7,798 nt of DNA from Candidatus Brocadiaceae bacterium (GTDB lineage: Bacteria; Planctomycetota; Brocadiia; SM23-32), in assembly GCA_003551785.1 (NCBI GenBank), contig PUNP01000978.1:1-7798 (forward strand), read 5' to 3'. This document shows, in pieces, positions 1 to 5,482 of this stretch. The first letter of the stretch is position 1, and every line of letters begins with the position of its first letter. The position numbers and the translations under genes were made by a program. The notes beneath the pieces were generated by a model that saw nothing but the letters and a program-made list of their open reading frames with translations, did no database searches and had not been told where the DNA came from.

Positions 1-1470
1 CGTGCGTGAGGCCGCAATTCGCGCCCATATATCCTCTTCCCACTCGGTTTTATCGCGTGTTACATGCATGGATGGGCCGGCTTCGATGTCAGCCTGCGTG
101 CCGGAGGATTCTTTGATAACTTCGAGTTCCTTGTCGGCATCCTCTGTTGCATCGGCTTTGTCAACGCCGTCGCTGGCTTCCGGTTCGCTCAAACGTCCGA
201 TGAACAGCAGGCTGCCGATGGTGTTTTCGCGGATGACGAAAAGAAACGGATGATCGGCTCTGAAGACGGACGGACGGGGAGGATCAATCGCAGCGGTGAG
301 TTCCATGACGACGGCGGTAGCTGCGGCCGCCTCTGTACCCTGTTCGTCGACCTCAACGAACGCCTTATGCAGTACGTCGGATATGAAAAGATAACGTGTG
401 CCGTCCATGCCGGAGAAATCGGCCTTGTCCGACATAAAGGCATCCTGCATACCCAGGCTGCGGAGCTCCGTGACCAGCGAGCGGGCGCCCCATTCCATGG
501 TGAATTTCGGGAAATAAACCTCCACTTCACGGCGATGCAGCTCCTGCGTCCATTCGCTGAGTTTGTCGGGATCCTCGGTCAGCATCCGTTCAATATCACG
601 GAGCCGCCCTTTCTCTTTGGGCAACAGCACCAGCATGGAGGCATCCTCGCCTTCATAGGGCATTTCGAGTATCTGAACCCCGTCGGTCTCAGCATACGGG
701 AAATGGTTTACCTGATGCATCATGGGCACTTTCACCGTTTCATCTTCGAAGAGATAAAAAGGTGCATCATCTGTTTTATCCGGATCGAATTGAGCCGCCC
801 AGTCACCCTTGAAATAGATGGCGTTCGCCAGCACGAGCGTGGTCAGATCGCTGAGCGCATCGGGGCTGATGAGGTCTTTGATCAGCCCTTCGGTCGCGTC
901 TTCCACCCAGGCGTTGATCGCCTCCGCCGCCGCTTCGGCCTTTTTGTAGTCGACGGGAACGATGGGTGTCCGGTAATGTTTTTCGATCATATCCAGGTAT
1001 TCCTGCCGGAACGTGTAATCTTCCTGCGGCCAGAGTGAATTGGCGATATTGAGGGCCACTTCGCCGTCTGTCTGGGCCTGCTTTAGTTTTTCGGCGAGGA
1101 CCGCAAAGGCCGGATGCAGCTCCTTCTGGTCCAGTGAGAAGCGCAGCGCCCTTGCCATCTGCTCTTCCGTCCGGCCTCGTGCGCCGGCGTAAGTCATGGC
1201 CAGGGCGGTGGAGAGGCTGTAGGGTGAAAAAAACAGGTCGCCGTCTTCTTCTTTTAGCTGGGCGTAAATATCCAGGGCGAATTGTGTGTTATCCCGGGCA
1301 ACTCTCTCGATTTTTGTCGCCTCATCAGCACCTTTTCCCTGCTCTGAAAGTTCCGTTTCAGAGGAAGGCGCCGACGACGAAGCTGCCGGTACAATAGCTG
1401 AAAAGATCAACATAATGCTGCAGTACACTGCTGGACGTGCGAAAGAGCTGGATCGTCGGGGATTATTCAT
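1..1470 (-). CDS. Secreted serpin (serine protease inhibitor), C-terminus cut by window edge
   Basis: This frame is open from ATG at 1470 to the window edge (490 codons, no stop). AAGGAGG at 1478-1484 precedes the ATG. Residues 1-30 form a signal peptide (basic start, hydrophobic core, VPAA before a Ser-rich stretch), so the protein is exported. Residues about 55-430 are a complete serpin fold: NTQFALDIYA near 61, FFSPYSLSTAL near 79, NAIYFKGDW at 216-224, and the serpin signature FRADHPFLFVI at 403-413. The hinge EQGTEAAAAT (376-385) has the small residues typical of inhibitory serpins, which trap serine or cysteine proteases by inserting the cleaved loop into a beta-sheet. The loop then reads VVMELTAAIDPPRPSV; the scissile P1 residue is uncertain. 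The fold should end near IGRLSEP (424-430), yet at least 60 more mostly charged residues follow. Family assignment is secure; the target protease is unknown. Confidence 0.93.
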   Translation of the reverse strand, partial: MNNPRRSSSFARPAVYCSIMLIFSAIVPAASSSAPSSETELSEQGKGADEATKIERVARDNTQFALDIYAQLKEEDGDLFFSPYSLSTALAMTYAGARGRTEEQMARALRFSLDQKELHPAFAVLAEKLKQAQTDGEVALNIANSLWPQEDYTFRQEYLDMIEKHYRTPIVPVDYKKAEAAAEAINAWVEDATEGLIKDLISPDALSDLTTLVLANAIYFKGDWAAQFDPDKTDDAPFYLFEDETVKVPMMHQVNHFPYAETDGVQILEMPYEGEDASMLVLLPKEKGRLRDIERMLTEDPDKLSEWTQELHRREVEVYFPKFTMEWGARSLVTELRSLGMQDAFMSDKADFSGMDGTRYLFISDVLHKAFVEVDEQGTEAAAATAVVMELTAAIDPPRPSVFRADHPFLFVIRENTIGSLLFIGRLSEPEASDGVDKADATEDADKELEVIKESSGTQADIEAGPSMHVTRDKTEWEEDIWARIAASRT

Positions 1471-1513
1471 TTTTTTGCCTCCTTATTTTAACATGAAATC
1501 TACCTCTTTGTAT

Positions 1514-1542
1514 ATGGTAAAGGGTAAAAGCAGTTGGGTCAA
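1514..1542 (-). promoter_or_regulatory. Candidate sigma-70 promoter of the serpin gene
   Basis: On the minus strand, TTGACC (1542-1537) and TACCAT (1519-1514) are separated by 17 bases. They match the -35 consensus at 5 of 6 and the -10 consensus at 4 of 6. The site would give a leader of about 35 bases up to the ribosome binding site at 1478-1484. A second TATAAT on the same strand at 1603-1598 lacks a good -35 box. Confidence 0.4.
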
Positions 1543-1759
1543 GATTCGCTTTCATATTTAGACACATGAGTAAGGGTAATGTTCCCGGAAAAAAGTGATT
1601 ATAAAATATGCCCTCTTAACTTGCATTCCAACGGGTATATGGCTATTATAAAGCTACTTGAAAATAACGGCTCTCTTTCCTCTTTCCGGTTCTTCAGGAT
1701 TGAGCGTACTTACATTCCTCCGGGGGCGGCCCTCGATAAGTAGTTTAATAGATATGACA

Positions 1760-1791
1760 TAAGGTGTTTTTACCCCCTCCAAACACCCTTA
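1760..1791. other. Imperfect hairpin in the serpin-methyltransferase spacer
   Basis: TAAGGTGTTT at 1760-1769 pairs with AAACACCCTTA at 1781-1791, with one bulged base and an 11-base pyrimidine-rich loop. No T-run lies directly beside the stem on either strand, so it is not a typical intrinsic terminator. The rest of 1543-1854 shows no gene and no clear signal. Confidence 0.35.
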
Positions 1792-1854
1792 CAATCGATT
1801 TTTAGTAACCGTTAAGCTTGGAAATCCTTTGGAATGCCGTCCCCAGAGTTTTTC

Positions 1855-1903
1855 TTTTGATTTCTGGAAAGTCATGATAACCACCGGGACAAGCCACGTG
1901 GAG
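1855..1903 (+). repeat. Family A composite repeat, degenerate copy 1
   Basis: The arm TTTTGATTTCTGG, followed by AGTCAT, leads into a degenerate GC-rich palindrome whose outer CCAC (1881-1884) and GTGG (1898-1901) still match and whose centre keeps ACAAG. The same arm and hairpin layout recurs at 1919-1970 and, inverted, at 2042-2095. Confidence 0.6.
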
Positions 1904-1918
1904 TCTTATGTCTTGGTG

Positions 1919-1970
1919 TTTTGATTTCTGGTAGTCATTCATGCAAGCCACGGGCACAAGGCCCGTGGGG
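1919..1970 (+). repeat. Family A composite repeat, copy 2 with intact hairpin
   Basis: The arm TTTTGATTTCTGG plus TAGTCATTCAT precedes a perfect 8-bp stem, CCACGGGC (1948-1955) with GCCCGTGG (1961-1968), around the loop ACAAG. The arm is nearly identical to copy 1. This is a short palindromic intergenic repeat of REP-like or non-autonomous mobile type; no transposase is visible in the window. Confidence 0.7.
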
Positions 1971-2041
1971 AAGCGGTTCAGGCAAACCATATGACGATGC
2001 CTGCGGGGTCCGGGATGGCAAACCTGAACGAGGTGATAGAG

Positions 2042-2095
2042 CCACCACTGGGCTTGCCCCAGTGGATTTTATGACTGACTACCAGAACTGTTTTG
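2042..2095 (-). repeat. Family A composite repeat, copy 3, inverted
   Basis: Read on the minus strand, the arm TTCTGGTAGTCAGTCAT precedes an 8-bp stem formed by 2045-2052 (CCACTGGG) and 2058-2065 (CCCAGTGG), with loop GCAAG. Compared with copy 2, the fifth stem pair changes from G-C to T-A with both bases altered, so pairing is kept. Confidence 0.7.
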
Positions 2096-2110
2096 ACTCC
2101 AAAAACAACT

Positions 2111-2131
2111 CCCCACGGGGCTTGTCCCCGT
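2111..2131 (-). repeat. Family A hairpin without arm, copy 4
   Basis: ACGGGG (2115-2120) pairs with CCCCGT (2126-2131); on the minus strand the loop is ACAAG, the same as in copy 2. The long arm is missing. It lies about 60 bases beyond the stop codon of the minus-strand methyltransferase. It might help 3'-end formation, but there is no T-run. Confidence 0.55.
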
Positions 2132-2193
2132 CGTTTAACTGCGTTTATTATGCACATCCATTTTAGAAAACATGCGGGCATGCAGCCGGAGCC

Positions 2194-2937
2194 TTATTTG
2201 ACCGAGACCTCTAAACCTTCCGGGTCGATGATCATATTCACGCTCTCTCGCATGTGTGCCGGATCCCGGACAAATTCGAGGTAGTTGTGAAGCTGCTTCG
2301 CACAGTTTAAGCTATTGTGGGCCAGCAGAATAGCGCCCGGGGCAAGCCGTTCGTAAGCCGCTTTCAGGATATCCAGATAGACATCCTTGCCCTTTTCCGG
2401 CCCGCCGTCCGCATCCAGATAGAGCATATCAATATTCCCTGCGAATTCCTTCGCTGTCAGGACAGCATCCTCGCATCGAACCTCGCTCACGCCGTGAGTG
2501 TCAACGGGTTCCAGGTTCCGGCGGGCCATTTGGGCGCGTTCGGGGTCGATTTCAACACCCACGAGCCGTTCAGCCCGATAACAGGCACCGGGACCGATAG
2601 CCGCCCCGGCACATGAGATGAACGTGTTACCGCAGAAGATACCTGCCGAAAGCAGCGTACGCGGCTGCGATATTGCAGTAAGAGCATACAGAAACCGCTG
2701 CATGCGCGGAGAAATGGCCGTCCAAGGGATTTCAAACTCCTCACGCACCATCCGACGATGGGCATACATTTTGCTGTGATCGTAATCCGTATGCGGAATA
2801 ATGGCGCGCTTGCGCAGTTCCTGAAGGGCGGTGGCCACAACATCAATCTCTTTATCGGCAGGTTCCAATTCCTTATGAGGGCAATTATAGTCCATCGAAT
2901 ACTGTCGCCATTTCGGTACTGTAAAACTCGCATTCAA
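2194..2937 (-). CDS. Class I SAM-dependent O-methyltransferase-like protein
   Basis: This 247-residue protein has the class I methyltransferase motifs in order: motif I LLSAGIFCGNTF (95-106), the acidic end of strand 2 in VGVEID (126-131, E129 likely binding the SAM ribose), DMLYLDADGG (170-179) with the Asp pair often used for metal or substrate in O-methyltransferases, and ILLAHNS (203-209). Residues 1-70 are a charged helical N-terminal region. The substrate is not evident; related caffeoyl-CoA-type enzymes methylate small hydroxylated compounds. Start choice: TTG at 2937 has GAGGAG nine bases upstream, whereas the next in-frame ATG (codon 15) has no ribosome binding site, and the ATGs at 2933 and 2944 are out of frame. 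It stands alone, divergent from the nitroreductase. Family confident, function not. Confidence 0.85.
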   Translation of the reverse strand: MNASFTVPKWRQYSMDYNCPHKELEPADKEIDVVATALQELRKRAIIPHTDYDHSKMYAHRRMVREEFEIPWTAISPRMQRFLYALTAISQPRTLLSAGIFCGNTFISCAGAAIGPGACYRAERLVGVEIDPERAQMARRNLEPVDTHGVSEVRCEDAVLTAKEFAGNIDMLYLDADGGPEKGKDVYLDILKAAYERLAPGAILLAHNSLNCAKQLHNYLEFVRDPAHMRESVNMIIDPEGLEVSVK

Positions 2938-2962
2938 ATTTCATTTCTCCTCTAAAAACATG

Positions 2963-2991
2963 ATGATGTATGCATCGCCTGCATATTTCAA
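2963..2991 (-). promoter_or_regulatory. Candidate methyltransferase promoter with palindromic spacer
   Basis: On the minus strand, TTGAAA (2991-2986) and CATCAT (2968-2963) are 17 bases apart. The spacer (2969-2985) is exactly a palindrome, TATGCA-N5-TGCATA, the form of a dimeric repressor site. A protein bound there would block polymerase. Promoter boxes match consensus 5 of 6 and 4 of 6; the operator role is inferred. Confidence 0.35.
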
Positions 2992-3041
2992 GCGTTTTCA
3001 GCGCCACTATATATTACACGGACCCGAAACGGAAATCAAGC

Positions 3042-3082
3042 TTGTATCGCAGGCGTTTTGGGTTTATAATAGGCGGTATAAT
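3042..3082 (+). promoter_or_regulatory. Candidate nitroreductase promoter with tandem -10 boxes
   Basis: A perfect TATAAT at 3065-3070 lies 17 bases downstream of TTGTAT (3042-3047), a weak -35 box. A second TATAAT at 3077-3082 has no good -35 partner. The 8-bp direct repeats GGTCAAAA at 3091-3098 and 3112-3119 lie downstream, between the promoter and the ribosome binding site. Confidence 0.5.
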
Positions 3083-3167
3083 CTCTCTTAGGTCAAAACT
3101 ATGGCTAAACCGGTCAAAAAAAAGCGGGAATAAATGTGAAAGTGAACTACTATTACAGGAGGCTGTT

Positions 3168-3674
3168 ATGGATTTTTTTGAAGTTGTAAAAAGAAGGGCC
3201 AGCGTGCGTTCTTTTTCTCCCTGCGAGATAACAGATGAAGAATTGATGCAAATCCTCGATGCAGGCCGGCGGGCGCCATCGGGGTATAATAGACAACCTT
3301 GGGAATTTATTCTTATCAAAGACGATGCTCTGCTGAAAAAACTGGGGAAAGTGCAGGGGTGCATCGCCGAGTCAAGTGCGGCAATTGGTGTAGTGGTCGA
3401 CGAAAACATGACGCGCTTCTGGAAAGAAGACGCTTCGGCGGCAATTGAAAACATGCTTCTTGCCATTGAGGCTCTCGGCTACGTGTCTCTTTGGGTGGAA
3501 GGATATGTGCTGAAACACGAAAAAATGGCAAAAGATGTGCTCAGTGTGCCTGACGATAGACGTCTTCTGGCGATCCTCCCTGTCGGAAAGCCTGTCGCCG
3601 ATCCCCGCCAGGCCGGGAAAAAATCGCTGTCCGAACTCGTGCATGTTAATCAGTATGGTCAAAAATTGGGTTGA
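3168..3674 (+). CDS. Nitroreductase-family FMN oxidoreductase
   Basis: This 168-residue protein is of the short single-domain nitroreductase type. Visible motifs are KRRASVRSF (8-16, FMN phosphate contacts), APSGYNRQPWEFILI (36-50, the usual flavin-contact segment), the helix SAAIENMLLAIEALGY (90-105) followed by SLWVEGY, and LAILPVGKP (134-142). Family members use NAD(P)H to reduce nitro compounds, quinones or other electron-poor substrates and usually act as cytoplasmic dimers; the substrate cannot be told. ATG at 3168 is chosen because AGGAGG (3157-3162) lies five bases upstream and the family motif begins at residue 8. The open frame reaches back to 2970, but that part has no family features and includes the promoter. 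It appears monocistronic, as a repeat-filled spacer follows. Confidence 0.9.
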   Translation: MDFFEVVKRRASVRSFSPCEITDEELMQILDAGRRAPSGYNRQPWEFILIKDDALLKKLGKVQGCIAESSAAIGVVVDENMTRFWKEDASAAIENMLLAIEALGYVSLWVEGYVLKHEKMAKDVLSVPDDRRLLAILPVGKPVADPRQAGKKSLSELVHVNQYGQKLG

Positions 3675-3719
3675 GGTACACCCTCACAAAATGTGGAAAG
3701 AACCACTGGGGGAGTGTCC

Positions 3720-3814
3720 CCAAAGCGCATCATAGCTGTAATAGACAGGCAAGATGCCTGTCATACGTATAGCACGCATCCTGCGTGCGCTTTGGACAGG
3801 CAAGGATGCCTGTC
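3720..3814. repeat. Family B cluster: three palindromes, two framed by a 10-bp inverted repeat
   Basis: Hairpin one, 3744-3762, has stem GACAGGCA with TGCCTGTC and loop AGA. Hairpin two, 3772-3788, has stem GCACGCA with TGCGTGC. Hairpin three, 3795-3814, has stem GACAGGCA with TGCCTGTC and loop AGGA. Hairpins one and three are each followed by ATAC. CCAAAGCGCA (3720-3729) is the perfect reverse complement of 3786-3795 and encloses the first hairpin and most of the second. Read on the minus strand, hairpin two is a compensated variant of the other two. Confidence 0.75.
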
Positions 3815-3846
3815 ATACATTAATGCCGAAAAGGCAATAAAAGGTT

Positions 3847-3923
3847 CGTAGTGAGCCCTTTCAAGGGTTCCGGAGTCCGGAAATTGCTACGCGCTCCCCG
3901 GGACGCTTGAAAGCGTCCACTAC
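3847..3923. repeat. Family D inverted pair of hairpins with a possible branched fold
   Basis: GTAGTG at 3848-3853 and CACTAC at 3918-3923 are complementary. Inside lie CCCTT/AAGGG (3856-3867), TTCCGG/CCGGAA (3868-3882) and GGACGCTT/AAGCGTCC (3901-3918). The left end and the inverted right end share GTAGTG followed, after a few bases, by CTTTCAAG, so they are two copies of one element in opposite orientation. A second closing stem, CGTAG/CTACG (3847-3851 with 3887-3891), would make a three-way junction. The remainder up to 4008 shows only the ribosome binding site of the next gene. Confidence 0.65.
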
Positions 3924-4008
3924 AAGCCGGATTTTCGTCCAAGCCACTCGCGCCCCGAACGGCGCGGTGAGCCGTTGGTAATAATATCCCTTATTGAGGA
4001 GGTAGAAT

Positions 4009-4788
4009 ATGTTTGGAATACAGCGTAGGCTGGAAAAAGATCTCCGGCGTCTGGGGGTGGAAGAGGGGATGAGCTTGATGGTTCATTCCTCATTGAGAAA
4101 GATAGGCGCAAATGTGGAAAACGGGGCGGAGGCCGTGATAGAAACCTTGCTTGACCTTATTGGTCCCCGGGGTACGCTGATCGTACCCACCATCACGGGT
4201 AACGTCAGACCTGATCAGCCTGTTTTCCACGTCGAATATACTCCTTCGACCGTCGGTTATTTAACGAACGTTTTCCGTATGCGTGAGGACGCTGTCAGGA
4301 GCCTGCATCCAGTTCATTCGGTTGCAGCTATCGGGCCGCTTGCGGAGTATTTCACCACCGGCCATCTTGCAGCAAATACTCCGTGGTCACCCGAAACACC
4401 GTATGGCCGGATTGTTCGGGATGAAAACTGCAGCATTCTTTTTTTGGGAGTTAACCTGGACTATAATTCTTGTTTTCATGCGCTGGAGATTGAGGCTCGT
4501 TTGCCCGGAATGCATACGGCCTCGAATACGACGCTTCATATTATCGACAAGTCAGGCCGGGAACATACCGTTGAGCATCACTGGCACGACAAAACAGAAC
4601 GATTTTTCGCTGATATGGAAGGTTTGCTTTCTCAGGGCGGCTGTCTGAACGTGGGAAGGACGGCCAGAGGAGTTTCCCGTTTGGTACAGTCCGTCCCGAT
4701 GCGGAGTATCATCCTTGATCTATTGAACAGCGAACCGTGGCTGATGACGCGGCCCCCGGAAAAGAATGATTTTGTCTGGGAACCATAA
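4009..4788 (+). CDS. AAC(3)-family aminoglycoside N-acetyltransferase-like protein
   Basis: This 259-residue protein matches the length and motif order of the AAC(3) acetyltransferase family, cytoplasmic enzymes that use acetyl-CoA to acetylate the 3-amino group of aminoglycosides. Visible are LMVHSSLRKIG (23-33), GTLIVPT (55-61), SLHPVHSVAAIGP (98-110), TPWSPETPYGRI (124-135), ILFLGVNLDYNSCFHALE (143-160, with H157 and E160 in the place of the family's catalytic His and acidic residue) and a C-terminal FVW. The start at 4009 is supported by AGGAGG at 3997-4002, six bases upstream. The family also contains acyltransferases with other substrates, and nothing nearby (no integron, transposase or other resistance gene) marks it as acquired, so resistance is only a possibility. 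It stands alone between two repeat-rich spacers. Confidence 0.9.
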   Translation: MFGIQRRLEKDLRRLGVEEGMSLMVHSSLRKIGANVENGAEAVIETLLDLIGPRGTLIVPTITGNVRPDQPVFHVEYTPSTVGYLTNVFRMREDAVRSLHPVHSVAAIGPLAEYFTTGHLAANTPWSPETPYGRIVRDENCSILFLGVNLDYNSCFHALEIEARLPGMHTASNTTLHIIDKSGREHTVEHHWHDKTERFFADMEGLLSQGGCLNVGRTARGVSRLVQSVPMRSIILDLLNSEPWLMTRPPEKNDFVWEP

Positions 4789-5018
4789 TCCCGGCATAGA
4801 ACGGTAAGTAATTCCTCAGTAAATCACGGTGGTGATCAGGTAACAGGGTTCACAGCGTATTTACAGCGGTAACCTACCAAAAAACCCATCAAAAATCATT
4901 GGTCCCAATCACACCGCTATCCTATAAAGTCTGTGGGGTTAGTGAACTTTTTCGGGGTTGGCGATACTAATAGTTCATCGGCGCTTAGATTACATCGTTA
5001 ACAAATTAAGGAGATTGA

Positions 5019-5088
5019 GTAACACAGACATTCCTGTCTGTGGCGTCTTGGCATCAAAAAGAATCACAGACAAGAATGTCTGTGTTAC
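5019..5088. repeat. Family C paired hairpins forming a 15-bp inverted repeat
   Basis: Two 8-bp hairpins, CACAGACA/TGTCTGTG at 5023-5042 and at 5065-5084, each have a 4-base loop. They lie in opposite orientation, so 5019-5033 is also the exact reverse complement of 5074-5088 (15 bp). The pair could fold as two small hairpins or one long one. No gene is seen in 4789-5018, which holds only short weak palindromes. Confidence 0.75.
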
Positions 5089-5114
5089 GCTTGAGCTGCG
5101 CCGGCAGGCGCCCT

Positions 5115-5140
5115 ATTTTCAGAGCGCAGTCTCTGAAAAT
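5115..5140. other. Perfect 10-bp hairpin
   Basis: ATTTTCAGAG (5115-5124) pairs exactly with CTCTGAAAAT (5131-5140) around a six-base loop. No T-run follows on the plus strand. It lies 35 bases after the family C pair and is unlike the other repeats in sequence. Its role is unknown. Confidence 0.55.
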
Positions 5141-5167
5141 GTATAGTATCTTAGCTGTCATTTTCTT

Positions 5168-5236
5168 GTTTTTGGCAAAAAGTTGTTGGTTTTTGGTAAA
5201 ACTGCATTGGTGTTTTTTGGGTAATTGAGCAGTTTT
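5168..5236 (+). repeat. Iteron-like short direct repeats with overlapping inverted repeat
   Basis: GTTTTTGGCAAAA (5168-5180), GTTTTTGGTAAAA (5189-5201) and the weaker GTTTTTTGGGTAA (5212-5224) recur with 21- and 23-base offsets, about two DNA helix turns. AAAACTGC (5198-5205) is inverted at 5229-5236. The arrangement suggests phased protein binding, but the low-complexity T/G sequence makes chance likely enough to keep confidence low. Confidence 0.35.
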
Positions 5237-5374
5237 TCATCTTTTCGTGTAGTCTGTCATTCGACTGATTTGTTGGCTGTTTACCAGCAACCAACAACGA
5301 CTTTTCCGGCTTGTCCGGGGTATGAGTTTGCAGTTTGAAATAATATGACGTGTATTTTATCCCACCAGAGATTC

Positions 5375-5394
5375 AGGAGGTGTTGAAAATGTAA
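5375..5394 (+). promoter_or_regulatory. Strong ribosome binding site followed by ATG-TAA (start-stop)
   Basis: AGGAGG at 5375-5380 is followed after eight bases by ATG (5389-5391), directly followed by TAA (5392-5394). A second near-empty frame, ATG-AAA-TAG, starts at 5396. It lies about 95 bases upstream of the thioredoxin-type gene. It is either a minimal leader reading frame or the remnant start of a lost gene. Confidence 0.4.
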
Positions 5395-5482
5395 AATGAA
5401 ATAGCAAATAGTGAATGCGGGTATTTAAGAGGAAAATTCAAGAAAAGGCCAATCTGAAAAAAAAGATAAAAGGAGAAGGAAT

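Noticed and set aside
64..1038. Long plus-strand open frame of 324 codons
   Set aside because: It lies antisense to the serpin, whose motifs on the minus strand are unmistakable; the plus-strand translation has no recognisable domain and no ribosome binding site.
1802..2166. Short open frames in the first spacer, on both strands
   Set aside because: Their sequence is made of the family A repeats (the similar peptides TGLVPVACMNDYQ and TGLAPVDFMTDYQ come from two repeat copies), with no ribosome binding site.
2487..2933. Minus-strand frame of 148 codons starting at ATG 2933
   Set aside because: It overlaps the methyltransferase in another frame and has no domain; the methyltransferase motifs fix the correct frame.
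2970..3167. N-terminal extension of the nitroreductase frame
   Set aside because: It covers the promoter region, lacks family features, and a strong ribosome binding site precedes the internal ATG at 3168.
3720..3923. CRISPR array
   Set aside because: The repeats are palindromes in alternating orientation with uneven short spacing, not regular direct repeats with unique spacers, and no cas gene is present.
4283..4648. Plus-strand frame of 121 codons inside the acetyltransferase
   Set aside because: It is out of frame with the AAC(3) motifs, which run unbroken through this stretch.
4958..5228. Two 62-codon frames in the spacer after the acetyltransferase
   Set aside because: They read through the family C hairpins and low-complexity T-rich DNA and have no ribosome binding site.
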